DNA of 64,000 bases from Acidobacteriota bacterium (GCA_039030395.1 JBCCEF010000025.1:1-64000), one strand, 5' to 3'. Shown: positions 23,546-35,236, counted from the stretch's first letter. Translations and numbers: made by a program. The notes: a model not told the origin generated them from the sequence alone.

Positions 23546-24406
23546 CTCGATGTCCAAGCCGACGTCGAGGGCCGGCGCGCTGTGGGTCAACCAGCCGACG
23601 GAGAGCAAATCTACCCCGGTGGCGGCGATCTCGGCGGCGGTGTCCGGCCGGATGCCGCCGGATGCCTCGATCACCGTCCTGCCCCCCGTGCGACCCCGGA
23701 CCCGGCTCACCGCCTCACGCAGTTGATCGAGGGACATGTTGTCGAGCAGCAACGCCTCCACGCCGACTTCCAGCGCTTCGTCCAACTGCTCCAGATCATC
23801 CACCTCGACCTCGATCTTGACCAGGTGGCCAACCCGGGCGCGGGTCCGAGCCACCGCCGCCTTCACCCCGCCGGCGAGGGCCAGATGGTTGTCCTTGATC
23901 AACACCGCGTCGTCCAGGCCGAAGCGGTGGTTGGCGCCGCCGCCCAGCCGCACGGCGTGTTTTTCGAGCGCCCGCAGACCCGGTGTGGTCTTGCGGGTGC
24001 ACACCACCCGGGCGCCGTGGCGCTCCACCGTCGCCACCAGGTCGCGGGTGACGGTGGCGATGCCGCACAGGCGCCCCAGCAAGTTGAGGGCGACCCGTTC
24101 GGCGGCGAGCACCGCTCGCCCTTCACCTGCCACCCGGGCGACGGCCCGGCCGGCGTCCGCGTCCGCACCGTCCGGCACCAGAATCGAGATTTCCGCCGAC
24201 GGATCGAGCAGCCGGAAGGTCCTGAGGGCGACTTCCAGTCCGGCCACCCGGCCGGCACTTCGGGCCGCCACCAGCGCCCGGGCACGGGTACCCGGCGGCA
24301 CGATGGCATCGCTGGTGAGGTCGCCGGCGCGGCCGAGGTCCTCTTCGAGGGCGCGGCGCAGCAGCGGTTCGTAGAGCAGCGGAAAGGGCAGCGTCACCTC
24401 ACTCAC
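23531..24406 (-). CDS. nadC: Quinolinate phosphoribosyltransferase (decarboxylating)
   Basis: A protein of 291 residues from the GTG at 24406. It converts quinolinate and PRPP to nicotinate mononucleotide, closing the de novo NAD branch begun by nadA and nadB. Motifs: ALEEDLGRAGDLTSDAI, LNLLGRLCGIAT, CTRKTTPGLRALEKHAVRLGGG, HRFGLDDAVLIKDNHL, KIEVEVDDL and IEASGGIRPD. The GTG has GAGGGAG 7 bases before it and overlaps the nadB stop (GTGAGTGA); an ATG at 24445 would overlap nadB by 47 bases. The C-terminal residues LAGC and the stop are encoded by repeat copy B. Confidence 0.95.
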   Translation of the reverse strand: MSEVTLPFPLLYEPLLRRALEEDLGRAGDLTSDAIVPPGTRARALVAARSAGRVAGLEVALRTFRLLDPSAEISILVPDGADADAGRAVARVAGEGRAVLAAERVALNLLGRLCGIATVTRDLVATVERHGARVVCTRKTTPGLRALEKHAVRLGGGANHRFGLDDAVLIKDNHLALAGGVKAAVARTRARVGHLVKIEVEVDDLEQLDEALEVGVEALLLDNMSLDQLREAVSRVRGRTGGRTVIEASGGIRPDTAAEIAATGVDLLSVGWLTHSAPALDVGLDIELAGC

Positions 24407-26068
24407 CGGCGGCTCCCTCGCGGACACGACCGCCGGAGCGGGCATCGATGACTTCTTCTCCACGCCAGCGCAGACGATAGGCGAAAGCCGGGTCCACCGC
24501 CGGGAAGTCGCGACGGAAATGAGCGCCGCGGCTCTCCCGTCGCCGCTCGGCGGCCCGCGCCACCCCGAGGCCGACGGCCACCAGGTTGCGGGATTCGAGG
24601 GCCGCGAAGGTACTCTCCTCGATCGCCGGCAGCTCCTCGGCCAGGCGACGGTACCGGCGCTGGACCGCCTGCAACCCCTCCGCCGACCGCTCGAGCCCCA
24701 GGTGTCGCCAGGCCAGGTTGCGCAGCTCCGCCCGTTGAGCGGTGGCATCCTCCGTCGGCGGCCGGGAGGCCGTCTTGCGCACCGCCAAACGCGGCATCGC
24801 CATCGGCCGGGGCTTGGCATCGGCCGCCACCCGAGCGCCGAACACCAGCCCCTCCAGCAGCGAGTTGCTCGCCAGGCGGTTGGCCCCGTGAACGCCCGTC
24901 GAGGCCACCTCACCGCAGGCCCACAAGCCCGGCAGGGACGTCCGGCCACGGGCATCGACGGCCACTCCGCCCATGCTGTAGTGGGCCGCCGGCACCACCG
25001 GCATCGGCTGCCGGCGCGGGTCGATCCCAAATCGGCGGCAGGCCTCGAAGGCCGTTGGGAATCGTTCCGGGAAGCGCTCCCCCACGGCCTCCCGCGCATC
25101 GAGAAACACCTCTCCGCCGGCGGCGCTGCGCCGGGCGATGGCGCGGGCCACGATGTCCCGCGGCGCCAGTTCCGCCAGCTCGTGTTCGTCCACCATAAAG
25201 CGATGGCCGGCGCCGTCGATCAGCACCGCTCCTTCGCCACGCAGGGCTTCCGTCAACAGCGGCAGCGGCGCCGTCGGGTGGTCTTGGCGGGCGGCGAGGG
25301 CGGTGGGATGGAATTGCACCATCTCCAGATCCACCAACTCGGCGCCGGCGCGCGCCGACATCGCCAGACCGTCGCCGGTGACCTCCGGCGGATTGGTCGT
25401 CCAGCGGTAGAGCTGGCCGCAGCCACCGGTGGCCAGCACCACCGCGGCGGAGCGGTAGAAAATGCGCCGGTAGGGCTCGCCCGCCCGGCCGCCTTCGACC
25501 GCCAACACGCCGAAGACTCTCCCCTTCTCGACCACCAGATCGAGGGCGAAGGTGTGCTCCGCCACCCGGATCCGTGGATCCGACCGCACGGCGCCGATCA
25601 GCGTGCGCACCAGTTCGGCGCCGGTGGCGTCACCGCCGGCGTGCAGGATGCGCCGCCGGCTGTGGGCGGCCTCGCGCCCCAGGGCGAGGGGTGCCTCGGC
25701 ACCCCTATCGACCCGGTCGAAGCGCGCGCCGAGGGCGATGAGCGAAGCGATTCGGGCCGGCCCCTCGCGGGTCAGGATGTCAACCGCCGCCGGATCCGCC
25801 AGTCCCCCGCCAACGGCCAGGGTGTCGGCGCCGTGGAGTTGCGGCGAGTCGTCTTGCCCGACGGCGGCGGCGATGCCGCCCTGGGCCCAGCGGCTCGAGC
25901 CACCCGCGCCGAAGGCCGTCTTGGTCAACAGCGTCACGGAACGGGCGGCGGAGCCGAGAGCGGCGCTCAAGCCCGCGACACCGCCTCCGACCACCAGAAC
26001 GTCGCAGCCGCGCACTTCGTCGGCGTAGATGGGATCCCGCCCCTGGGTCGCCGCCTCGATCGATCGCG

Positions 26069-26072
<4 letters not shown>
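24399..26072 (-). CDS. nadB: L-aspartate oxidase
   Basis: A FAD flavoprotein of 557 residues oxidising L-aspartate to iminoaspartate for NadA. FAD-binding motifs: [16 protein letters not shown] at the N-terminus and [34 protein letters not shown] near the end of the flavin domain (quoted here as [12 protein letters not shown]). Substrate-site residues include the [15 protein letters not shown] and VQFHPTAL blocks. The C-terminal helical domain ([14 protein letters not shown]) is complete. ATG 26072 overlaps the nadA stop by ATGA, so the frame that opens at 26525 is not used. It couples to nadC by an 8-base overlap. Confidence 0.95.
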
Positions 26073-27079
<1,007 letters not shown>

Positions 27080-27225
27080 GGCTGCTCCTCCTGGGCTCAA
27101 TGCCCGCATGATCGAATCGATCTGCTGATGCCTGGATCGAATTATGCTCAAATCGAGTATTAATGAGGGCCAAAAAATGCGCGGCCGAAACAAAGCGGTT
27201 GTTAACCGCCGACCGCTACGCCCCT

Positions 27226-27256
27226 TATACTACTAGTGAGTATATCTATCTGTCAA
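27226..27256 (-). promoter_or_regulatory. nadA promoter with overlapping palindromic operator
   Basis: On the minus strand a consensus -35 TTGACA (27256-27251) is followed 18 bases on by TAGTAT (27232-27227). An inverted repeat TATACT-N7-AGTATA (27226-27244) overlaps the -10 region, as a repressor site would. A second short palindrome (GCGGTT-N3-AACCGC, around 27195-27209) lies in the leader. The position fits a NAD-responsive regulator of the NrtR, NadQ or NiaR kinds, but I cannot match the sequence to one of them. Confidence 0.5.
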
Positions 27257-27289
27257 GGAATGTGCGACGGAAGTGGCATGGGGCATGCC

Positions 27290-29506
27290 TCAGTCGACGG
27301 TCAGTTCGATGCGCGCCGGCGCTAGGCAGCGCGCATCATCACAGGCCTGGTAGGCGAGCACCAGCCGCGCCACAGGACCGTCGGAACGCAATCGCCCCCG
27401 CAACGTCACCCCGCCATGTAGCACCGGCACCGGTTCGCCAACCACCGCCAGCGGCTCACCGGCGGGAATCTCCACCGCCGCCAGCTCTCCCTCGACCACG
27501 GACAGACTCACCGGACGCAAGCCCTGGTCCGCGGCGTCCGGAGCGTAGAGATGCCAGCCGGCGGCGATCTCCAGTTTCAGTTCGAAGGCTCGCCAGCCGT
27601 CCTCCCCGGCGGGTTCGACCGCCAGATCGACTTCCACCGAACCGTCTCCCGCCTCCAGCGGCGGTGGTGCATGGCCCTCGGCCTCCGCCCGGAGGTCTGC
27701 ACCGTGCCAACGACGCGCCGCCAGGCTCAGAGTTCGGGCCGCCTGCGGCAGCGCTTCCGCCTGTGGGCCGAAGGCGGCGAGGGCGGCTTCCGCTTCCTCT
27801 CGCCAGCGGTCGCCTTTGGGCCCTTCCGCCAGGCGCAACAGATTCAGAATCGCCACCGAATTGGCGGCCGGCAGGGCGCCGTCGAACACATCGCGGCTGC
27901 GAAACAGCAGGTCGTCGCCCTCGGCGGCCACGTAGGATCCACCCTCCGGCGCCCGCAAGCGGGTGATCTGCTGCTCCGTCAGTTCCTCGGCAGCCGCTCG
28001 CCAGACCTCCTCCGGCTCGGCGGCGGCGAGGGCCAGGAGACCGGCGACAAAAAAGGCATAGTCCGGGAGCATCGCCGGGATCTTCGCCTCACCTTGGCGC
28101 CAGGAGTGCAGCAAGGTGCCGTCAGCAGCCCGCAGATGTGCGAGCACGAAGCGCGCGGCCCGCGCCGCCTGGGCTATCAGCACTTCGTCTTCCAGCACCC
28201 GGCCGGCTACGGCGAGGCCGGCGATGGCGGTGCCGTTCCAGTCGGTGAGGATCTTGTCATCGGTCAGTGGCCGCGGGCGTTCGGCCCGGGCGTCGAAGAG
28301 CTGCTCCATGCCCGGCGCCATGGCGGACCGCAGCTCGTCGACGGACTGCCGCCGCCGCGCCGCTTGGGCGGCTAAGGTCTCCGGCAGATGCAGAACCCAG
28401 TCGCCCTCGAAGAATGCCCGACCGTCCAAGCCGAGAAGAGGCGCCAGAAAGGTCCGGGTCTCGTCGTCCAGTGCGGCGGCGAGCTGGTCCCGGGACCAGG
28501 CGTAGAAGGCGCCCTCGCGACCCTCCGTTTCGGCGTCCAGAGCGCTCCAGAAACCGCCTTCCGGCGAGGTCAGCTCGCGGGCCAGAAAAGCCGCCGTTTG
28601 GCGGATCACTCGCTCCGCCTGGGAATCGCCGGTGGCCTCGAACCAGCGCCCGTAGACCTCCAGCAACAGGCCGTTGTCGTAGAGCATCTTTTCGAAGTGC
28701 GGCACCTTCCACTCGCGGTCCGTCGCATAGCGGTGAAAGCCGCCTCCGAGCTGGTCGTAGATGCCGCCGCGGGCCATCTGGTCAAGGGTCGCTTCGAGCA
28801 TCGGCCGGGCCGGCGGATGGGATTCGAGGGCTTCCAGCAGCAGCAACAGGTTGGCCGGCGTCGGGAACTTCGGCGCGCCGCCGAAACCGCCCCACTGGGG
28901 ATCGAAGGTCTCCGTAAGAGAAGTGACGGCCCGACCGAAAACCGCCGCCGACGGCGGTGCGTCACCGGCTTCGAAACGCCCTTCGATGAACTTCGCCATC
29001 GCGTCGGCGACTTCCTCGGCCTGCAACTCCACGTCCGTTCGCCGCTCTCCCCAAGCGCGGGCCAAGCCGGCCAGCAGGGTGGAGAATCCCGGCCGGCCGT
29101 GGCGATCCTCCGGCGGAAAGTAAGTGCCCGCATAGAACGGCTTGAGATCCGGCGTCAGGAACACCGAATTCGGCCAGCCGCCCTGTCCGGTGAGAATCTG
29201 GGTGGCGGTCATGTAGATCTCATCGACATCGGGGCGCTCCTCCCGGTCCAGCTTGATCGACACAAAGCCCTCCGCGAGCTGCCGCCCGATCGCCGGATCG
29301 GTGAACGACTCCCGCTCCATGACGTGGCACCAGTAGCAGGTGGAGTACCCGACCGACAGGAAGATCGGTTTGCCTTCCTCCCGGGCGCGCTCGAAGGCCT
29401 CCGCCCCCCAGGGGTACCAATCCACCGGGTTGGTCTTGTGAAGGAGCAGGTAGGGACTGCTTTCCTGGGCCAGGCGGTTTTCGCGCCCGGGGGTGATCTG
29501 GCTCAT
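27290..29506 (-). CDS. YyaL-type thioredoxin/alpha-barrel protein fused to a DsbD-alpha-like domain
   Basis: A protein of 738 residues. Residues 1-165 form a DUF255 thioredoxin-like domain ([41 protein letters not shown] with CxxC-like Cys pair, [12 protein letters not shown]). Residues 200-570 are an (alpha/alpha)6 barrel as in the six-hairpin glycosidase-like part of YyaL/SPATA20 ([41 protein letters not shown]). The last 120 residues (GWHLYAPDA to [14 protein letters not shown]) resemble the N-terminal alpha domain of DsbD, including the Cys pair CDDARC. No signal peptide is seen, which is odd for a DsbD-like domain. ATG 29506 has GGAGAA upstream. The catalytic role of YyaL proteins is not established. 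Confidence 0.82.
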   Translation of the reverse strand: MSQITPGRENRLAQESSPYLLLHKTNPVDWYPWGAEAFERAREEGKPIFLSVGYSTCYWCHVMERESFTDPAIGRQLAEGFVSIKLDREERPDVDEIYMTATQILTGQGGWPNSVFLTPDLKPFYAGTYFPPEDRHGRPGFSTLLAGLARAWGERRTDVELQAEEVADAMAKFIEGRFEAGDAPPSAAVFGRAVTSLTETFDPQWGGFGGAPKFPTPANLLLLLEALESHPPARPMLEATLDQMARGGIYDQLGGGFHRYATDREWKVPHFEKMLYDNGLLLEVYGRWFEATGDSQAERVIRQTAAFLARELTSPEGGFWSALDAETEGREGAFYAWSRDQLAAALDDETRTFLAPLLGLDGRAFFEGDWVLHLPETLAAQAARRRQSVDELRSAMAPGMEQLFDARAERPRPLTDDKILTDWNGTAIAGLAVAGRVLEDEVLIAQAARAARFVLAHLRAADGTLLHSWRQGEAKIPAMLPDYAFFVAGLLALAAAEPEEVWRAAAEELTEQQITRLRAPEGGSYVAAEGDDLLFRSRDVFDGALPAANSVAILNLLRLAEGPKGDRWREEAEAALAAFGPQAEALPQAARTLSLAARRWHGADLRAEAEGHAPPPLEAGDGSVEVDLAVEPAGEDGWRAFELKLEIAAGWHLYAPDAADQGLRPVSLSVVEGELAAVEIPAGEPLAVVGEPVPVLHGGVTLRGRLRSDGPVARLVLAYQACDDARCLAPARIELTVD

Positions 29507-29659
29507 GGAGTTCTCCGGCGAATCAGGCGGTGGTGAGATCCCGACCGAGAGGCCAGGATAGCAGCCGGCCGGCCGCGCCGAAATCTCCGGATGGGCTGCT
29601 AGGATTCGGCCCTCGCACCGCCCGGTCGGCGGCACCGCAACCATCCCCTGGAGATCGTC

Positions 29660-30418
29660 ATGCGCTTACGAACTGTCTTGCTGCTTATCTTCATCTTCGC
29701 TCTCTGCGCCGTCGGCACCCTGCAGGCGGACGATGAGTCCAAGGCCGAAAAAGCCGCCGCCATCGCTGAACGGGTGATGGAAGCCCTCGGCGGCGAGGAG
29801 GCCTGGGAGTCCACCCGCTACCTCAAGTTCGGCTTCTTCGAGCGCCGATTCCACACCTGGGATCGGGCGACCGGACACTATCGGCTGGAGGGCACCGACC
29901 GCGAAGACCGCCCCTACGTGGTGTTGATGAACCTCAGCAGCAAGCAGGGACGTGCCCAGCGCGACGGCGCGGCACTGGCTGGCGAGGAACTGACCACAGC
30001 GCTGGAAAACGCCTGGGCCGCCTGGGTCAACGACACCTACTGGCTGCTGATGCCCTATAAGCTCAGGGACCCCGGAGTGAATCTCACCTGGGATTCCGAG
30101 GACACCCTCGATGGCCGCGGCTACGACAAGCTGCTGATGACCTTCGGCGACGACATCGGCCTGACCCCCGGCGATCGCTACTGGGTGTGGGTGGATCGCG
30201 AGACCGCGCAGGTCGATCGCTGGGCCTACGTGCTCCAGAGCCAGGAGCCGGATTCCGATCCCACCGCCTGGACCTGGGAAGGCTGGGAGACCTACGGCGG
30301 CATCCGCCTGGCGCCGATGCGGCAGCAGGTGGGCGGCGATCGCCAGATCAGCCTGGCGCCGATCGAAGTGCCCACCGAGCTGTCGGAAACCCTGTTCACC
30401 GAATTCGAGGCCGATTGA
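29660..30418 (+). CDS. Exported protein of unknown function (DUF6503-like)
   Basis: A protein of 252 residues with a clear signal peptide ([19 protein letters not shown], cleavage near residue 23). The mature protein starts with a helix ([18 protein letters not shown]) and then a beta-rich region with [59 protein letters not shown] and [15 protein letters not shown]. This pattern resembles LolA/LppX-fold outer-membrane-lipoprotein-sorting-like proteins and the DUF6503 group; the assignment is by resemblance only. It would be periplasmic. Its TGA overlaps a TTG start of the next gene (TTGA), so the two are probably co-translated. It is divergent from the YyaL-type gene. Confidence 0.7.
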   Translation: MRLRTVLLLIFIFALCAVGTLQADDESKAEKAAAIAERVMEALGGEEAWESTRYLKFGFFERRFHTWDRATGHYRLEGTDREDRPYVVLMNLSSKQGRAQRDGAALAGEELTTALENAWAAWVNDTYWLLMPYKLRDPGVNLTWDSEDTLDGRGYDKLLMTFGDDIGLTPGDRYWVWVDRETAQVDRWAYVLQSQEPDSDPTAWTWEGWETYGGIRLAPMRQQVGGDRQISLAPIEVPTELSETLFTEFEAD

Positions 30419-31326
30419 CCGCCTCGCCCGAGCGCGTTGTCCCGCCCGGCCGCACCGTCTCTCCCCGAGTCGTCTCACTGGTGCCCGGCGGTACGGAGAT
30501 CCTCTTTGCGTTGGGCGCCGGTGCCACGGTGGTGGGCGTCAGTCACGAGTGCGACCACCCGCCGGCAGCGGCAAACCTGCCTTCGGTGACCACCACCTCC
30601 CTCTCCGCCGGCTCCACGCCGGCGGAGATTGACCAGGCGGTGCGGCAGGCCGTCGCCACCACCACCCCGCTCGCCACCCTCGACGAAGGGCTCCTCCGGC
30701 GCCTGCGGCCGGAGGTGATCGTCACCCAGGATCTGTGTCCGGTGTGCGCGGTGGATGAAAGCCAACTCGCTGGGCTGGCGGCCTGCCCGACGGTGGTCTC
30801 GCTCGCCGGCGGCACCCTCGAAGGGGTATTCCGGGACATCCAGCGGACCGCCGAGGCGCTGGGCCGGCCGGATGCCGCCACGGAGTTGATCGCGAACCTT
30901 CGGCGGCGCCTGCGGAACGTCTCCCAAACCATCGCCCACCGCCGACGCCCGCGGTTGGTGGCGGTGGCCCTGGAGTGGCTGGACCCGCTTTTTCTGGGCG
31001 GTCACTGGGTGCCGGAGATGTTCGCCTGGGCGGGTGCCGAGGATGCCCTGGTGGAGGCCGGAGAACCGTCCCGCCGGACGGACTGGAAGGAGCTCGCCGC
31101 CGCCGACCCGGACGCCTTGGTGATCATGCCCTGCGGCTTCGACGAGGTATCGGCCCGCCGGCAGATGACCGCCCTCATCGGCCTTTCCGAGTGGCGAGCG
31201 CTACGGGCGGTGCGCCAGGGCAGGGTCTATCCGGTGGACGCCAACGGCCTGTTCAGCCGGCCCGGGCCGCGGCTGGTCGACGGGGTGGAGCATTTGGCGC
31301 GCTTGCTCCACGGGCCGCCTGCTTAG
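30415..31326 (+). CDS. BtuF-like cobalamin-binding protein without signal peptide
   Basis: A protein of 303 residues with the fold of ABC-importer periplasmic binding proteins for vitamin B12 and iron chelates. It begins RVVSLVPGGTEILFALGAG, followed by VVGVSHECDHPPAA, EVIVTQDLCPVCAVDES, and ends with VYPVDANGLFSRPGPRLVDGVEHLA. There is no export signal, so it would be cytoplasmic; this signal-less group, with a CPVC motif, is common in several phyla and its role is not clear. No btuCD or TonB receptor is nearby. The likely start is the TTG at 30415, overlapping the previous stop, with GAGG 6 bases upstream. Its TAG stop shares bases with the TAA of the convergent hydrolase gene. Confidence 0.82.
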   Translation: MTASPERVVPPGRTVSPRVVSLVPGGTEILFALGAGATVVGVSHECDHPPAAANLPSVTTTSLSAGSTPAEIDQAVRQAVATTTPLATLDEGLLRRLRPEVIVTQDLCPVCAVDESQLAGLAACPTVVSLAGGTLEGVFRDIQRTAEALGRPDAATELIANLRRRLRNVSQTIAHRRRPRLVAVALEWLDPLFLGGHWVPEMFAWAGAEDALVEAGEPSRRTDWKELAAADPDALVIMPCGFDEVSARRQMTALIGLSEWRALRAVRQGRVYPVDANGLFSRPGPRLVDGVEHLARLLHGPPA

Positions 31327-32294
31327 ACGGTGGCCAACCACCCCAGAATCTGCTCCTCGATCACTTCCGGACCGCCGCCGGTACTGGACTCAGCCGGCAG
31401 GTGGCCGAGACCGAGGTTCACCGCCTTGGGGAATCCCAGGTGCCCGCCGATCGCCACCCGCCGAACCGTCAGGGCCGCCGGCCGGTCCGCCAGCCGCTCT
31501 TCGAGGGCGGTCGCCGGGATCATCGGATCGTCCTCCGAGAGCACCAGCAGGGCCGGTACGGTGAGGTCGCCGAGGCGCGGCCCGACGCTGGCGCGGGCAT
31601 AGTAGTCGTCCGCGCCGGCGAAGCCGTGGCGGGGGGCGACCACCCGATCGTCCCACTCCCGCAGGAAGCGGATCTTTCTGGCCTCGGCGGGGTCGATGGG
31701 GACCTCCCGGCGCTCCGCGACGGCGGCGTAGATGGAGCGCAGGCCATTCAACAGGTAGGTGCGGTACACCACCCGGGAGGCGCGGTCGATGTGCCGAGCG
31801 CAGGGTGCCAAATCGAGCGGCGCGCACACCGCCGCCACCGAGTGCAGCCGAGGATCGCAGGCCTCCGTCGCCATCCGCAGAGAAACGTGGCCGCCGATGG
31901 AATAGCCCAGAACGTAGAGATGGTCGTAGGCCGCTAGGTCCTGGCAAGCCAAGACGCGCCGCAGATCCTCACCGAGACCCGCGTGGTAATAGTCCTCACC
32001 CCGGCGATCGGATCCCCGCAGGTTGATGCGCAGCACATCGAAGCCGGCGGCCAGGGCGGCGCGGGCGGCCCGCGTCATGTAGGGGCTCTCGGAACAGCCG
32101 CCGAGGCCGTGCACCAGCAACAGCAGCCGGTCGCCGGCGGCCTCGCAGCGGCTCAACCGGCCGGACAAGCGCACCGTACCCAGTTTCGAATCGGCAATCT
32201 CGAGGGCCCATTCTGCCGACGGCGGCTCCGGCACCGGCGAGAAGGCGTAGCGCAGGCGCGGCACGACGGTGTGGAAATGGCCGGCGATATTCAT
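31323..32294 (-). CDS. Alpha/beta hydrolase, YheT/ABHD type
   Basis: A protein of 323 residues with the oxyanion-hole strand LLLLVHGLGGCSESPYM, the NLRGSDRRGEDYYHAGL block, the nucleophile elbow GYSIGGH (catalytic Ser), an acid in LVLSEDDPMIP and the final His in GGHLGF. This arrangement is that of YheT and eukaryotic ABHD1/2/3 esterases. It is predicted to be cytoplasmic or loosely membrane-associated; the substrate is probably a lipid or acyl ester, unproven. Its 3' end overlaps the convergent cobalamin-binding gene by 4 bases, and it starts 32 bases after the stop of the M28 peptidase gene on the same strand. Confidence 0.88.
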   Translation of the reverse strand: MNIAGHFHTVVPRLRYAFSPVPEPPSAEWALEIADSKLGTVRLSGRLSRCEAAGDRLLLLVHGLGGCSESPYMTRAARAALAAGFDVLRINLRGSDRRGEDYYHAGLGEDLRRVLACQDLAAYDHLYVLGYSIGGHVSLRMATEACDPRLHSVAAVCAPLDLAPCARHIDRASRVVYRTYLLNGLRSIYAAVAERREVPIDPAEARKIRFLREWDDRVVAPRHGFAGADDYYARASVGPRLGDLTVPALLVLSEDDPMIPATALEERLADRPAALTVRRVAIGGHLGFPKAVNLGLGHLPAESSTGGGPEVIEEQILGWLATV

Positions 32295-32326
32295 CTCGGG
32301 TTCACCAACAACTCTTCGCCAAACGC

Positions 32327-35203
32327 TCAGGGGGTCATCCGGCCGCTACGGCCGTAGGTGATCTCGAATTCCAGGCGCTCGCCTTCCCGCACCACGACCG
32401 CCGTCGCCGTTTCGCCGGGCTTGGCGTCACGCAGGATGTAGACAAAGTCGTAGATGTCGGCCACCGCGCGGCCGCCGAGGGAGACCAGCACATCACCGCG
32501 CTGAAGACCGCCTCGATCCGCCGCACTACCCGGCCGCACCCCCGCCAGCAACACGCCGGGGCCGCCGCCGGGGGGACCGGCATAGTCCGGAATGGTGCCC
32601 AAGGAGGCGCCACTCGACCGGGAGTCGCCGGCCGGCAGCGGCCGTGGACGCTGCTGATAGCTCAGCGGTTCGGTGCGATCCGCCAATTGGGCCGCCAGGC
32701 CCGCCGCCAGAGAGGCGATCTGCGCGCCGCCGGCGGCGTTGAGCAACGGCGTGTCGTCCGTGTCCTTGTGGTAGTCGTTATGGGTCCCGGTGAAGAGATG
32801 CAGCACCGGCACACCGGCGGCGTAGAACGGCGTCTGGTCCGACGGACCGTAGCCGTCGCCGCCCAAGGTGCACTCGAGGAGCGCTTCGGCGCACAGCGCC
32901 GGCACCAGCTCGCCCCACTCTGCGGCGGACTCACCACCCAAGACCGCCAGCAGGTTGTTGCGCAGCCGGCCGACCATGTCCATGTTGACCATCGCGACCA
33001 GATCCTCCACCGACCCCAGATCCGCCGGCGGCTGCCGGGTGAAGTGGGTCGAGCCCAGCAGACCGGACTCCTCGGCGGAGAACGCCACCAGGTAGATGTC
33101 GCCGCCGGGCCCTTCCGGGCGCTCCATCAGCTGGCGCGCCGCCTCCAGCAACGAGGCCACGCCGGAGGCGTTGTCGTCCGCCCCGTTGTGCGGCTCACTC
33201 GAATCCGGACTGAGCGACGAGGAGCCGCCAAAGCCGAGGTGATCGTAGTGCGCGCCGAGTACCACCGCACCGGCGCCGGAACGGCCCTCACCGGCGGGGA
33301 TCTTCCCCACCACGTTGAAGGCCTCCTCCGTTCGGCGGGTCAGCCGCAATTCGAGCTGGGCGCGGTGGCCGCCGGAGAACAGCCCTGCGCCCACCGCGCG
33401 GGAGATCATGGCCACCGGCAACCCGGCGTCGCCCTTGGAGTCCACCCGTAGGACCGGGAAGGAGGCCTCCTCGGGCATCTCCTCACCGTCCGCCGGCTCC
33501 GGCAGGTCGACGATCAACAGCGCCGCGGCGCCGTGCTCGCGGGCGTTCCAAGCCTTGTAACGCAGGTCGCTGTAGCGCCGCTGATCAGCGTCGTTCTCGA
33601 TGCCCTCCGCCGGCACGAAGCGGCGCACCAGCACGACCTTGCCGGCCACATCGAGGCCGGCGTAGTCGTCGATCGCAAGATCCTCGGCGGTGATGCCGTA
33701 GCCCGCCGCGATCACCTCACCGGTCACCGAACCGGAGGTGGCAAAGGGCAGCGGCCGGAAGGCATCGTCGGCCAACGACACGCCGTTGAGAATGAGGGAA
33801 GTGCCCTCTTCGACGGCCACCTCCACCTCGACCTCGAAGGGCTGGAACCAGCCGTCCTCGCCGGCCGGCTGAACACCGAGACTGGCGAGGCGACCGGCGA
33901 TGTAGCGACCCGACGCTTCGAGTCCCTGAGTACCGATGCCGCGGCCCTCTCGCTCGTCGTCCGCCAGCCAGGAGACGTCGTCCAGCCAGCGATCCGCCGC
34001 CCGGGGCTCGAATACCGGCTCGAAGTCCCGCCAGTCGGCGACGAACACGTTGGTCTCACCCGGAGCGCCCTGGTTGCGGTTCGAGGCGAAGGCGAGGCGG
34101 CGGCCGTCCGGTGAAAACATCGGAAAGCCGTCGAAGCCCGGCGAGCGGGTGATGCGCTCCAGGCGGGTACCCTGTACGTCCACCGCCCAGATCTCGAACT
34201 CCCGCGGGCTCTCGGAGCCGTAGTTGGTGGAGAACAGAACGCGGTCGCCGTCCGGATGGAAGTAGGGAGCGAAGGAGCCGGTTTCGAGGTAGGTGATCCG
34301 CCGGGCGTTCTCGCCGTCCGCGTCGGCCACCCACAGATCCAGCCGGCCGGGCCGCACCAGGCCCTTTTCGAGCAGGTCACGGTACTCGTCCAGCTCGTTT
34401 CCCTCCTGCGGCCGCGAGGCGCGCCACACGATCTGCGAGCAGTCCGGCGAGAAAAAAGCGCCGCCGTCGTAGCCCGGAGCGTGGGTCAACCGCTGGACGT
34501 TCTTGCCGTCGAAGTCCATCCGGTAGAGGTCGAGGTCGCCATCGCGGGTGGAGGTGAAGACGATCGAGCCGTCCACCGGACAGACGGTGGCCTCGGCATC
34601 GTAGGCCGGATGATCCGTCAGGCGGACCCGCTCCGAGCCGTCGGGCCAGGCGAGGAAGATGTCGTAGGTGTCATAGATCGGCCACACGTAGCCGCGGGAG
34701 CGGTCCGGCGGCGGCGGGCAGGCGGCATCGCCCAGGTCCGTCGACGAGTACAGGATGCGCTCGCCGTCCGGATAGGCGAAGTAGGCACAGGTCGTGCGGC
34801 CCTCGCCGGTGGAGACCAGAGTCGCCTCCGGCGGCGCCACCCCGCCCACGCCCAACTCCGGCACCGCAATGCGAAAGATCTGGTCGCACTCGTAGGGCGG
34901 ACGGGAGGACTGGAAGATCAGCTCCTCACCGTCCGGCGACCAGTAGGCCTCGGCGTTCTCACCGCCGAAGGTGAGCTGGGTGATATTCGCCAGGTGAGAT
35001 TCACCGCCAAGGGATCCGGGCGCGACGGAGGCCGGGGCCGGCGGCGCCTCGGCGGACATCGGTGCCGTCTCCGCGGCCGGCGCCGGAGGAGGAGCCGTTG
35101 GAGTAGCCGAAGCACAGCCCAAGAGAGCGCCTCCCAGCAACGCCAGTCCCCCGATTCTGACGAGCCGAGTCGCCGCAACGGTTTCCTTCGCCTGGTGATT
35201 CAT
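32327..35203 (-). CDS. Lipoprotein M28 peptidase with N-terminal beta-propeller, PA and PDZ domains
   Basis: A lipoprotein of 958 residues: signal with lipobox LLGC (Cys 30), then a Pro/Ala linker to about 65. Residues 70-400 contain TolB/PD40 propeller repeats (YWSPDGEELIFQSSR, ADGENARRITY, MFSPDGRRLAFASNRNQG). Residues 400-600 hold a protease-associated domain. Residues 615-830 form an M28 aminopeptidase with the zinc ligands HYDHLG, NGADDNASG, SAEESGLLGS, NMDMVG and THNDYHKDTDD. A C-terminal PDZ domain (about 850-955; GVRPGSAADRGGLQRGDVL) ends the protein. ATG 35203 has AGAGGAAG upstream. It probably digests peptides in the periplasm or at the outer membrane, and a peptide importer (POT) lies immediately upstream. 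Confidence 0.92.
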   Translation of the reverse strand: MNHQAKETVAATRLVRIGGLALLGGALLGCASATPTAPPPAPAAETAPMSAEAPPAPASVAPGSLGGESHLANITQLTFGGENAEAYWSPDGEELIFQSSRPPYECDQIFRIAVPELGVGGVAPPEATLVSTGEGRTTCAYFAYPDGERILYSSTDLGDAACPPPPDRSRGYVWPIYDTYDIFLAWPDGSERVRLTDHPAYDAEATVCPVDGSIVFTSTRDGDLDLYRMDFDGKNVQRLTHAPGYDGGAFFSPDCSQIVWRASRPQEGNELDEYRDLLEKGLVRPGRLDLWVADADGENARRITYLETGSFAPYFHPDGDRVLFSTNYGSESPREFEIWAVDVQGTRLERITRSPGFDGFPMFSPDGRRLAFASNRNQGAPGETNVFVADWRDFEPVFEPRAADRWLDDVSWLADDEREGRGIGTQGLEASGRYIAGRLASLGVQPAGEDGWFQPFEVEVEVAVEEGTSLILNGVSLADDAFRPLPFATSGSVTGEVIAAGYGITAEDLAIDDYAGLDVAGKVVLVRRFVPAEGIENDADQRRYSDLRYKAWNAREHGAAALLIVDLPEPADGEEMPEEASFPVLRVDSKGDAGLPVAMISRAVGAGLFSGGHRAQLELRLTRRTEEAFNVVGKIPAGEGRSGAGAVVLGAHYDHLGFGGSSSLSPDSSEPHNGADDNASGVASLLEAARQLMERPEGPGGDIYLVAFSAEESGLLGSTHFTRQPPADLGSVEDLVAMVNMDMVGRLRNNLLAVLGGESAAEWGELVPALCAEALLECTLGGDGYGPSDQTPFYAAGVPVLHLFTGTHNDYHKDTDDTPLLNAAGGAQIASLAAGLAAQLADRTEPLSYQQRPRPLPAGDSRSSGASLGTIPDYAGPPGGGPGVLLAGVRPGSAADRGGLQRGDVLVSLGGRAVADIYDFVYILRDAKPGETATAVVVREGERLEFEITYGRSGRMTP

Positions 35204-35236
35204 CGTCTTCCTCTGCATCTCGTCGGTACATCCATC

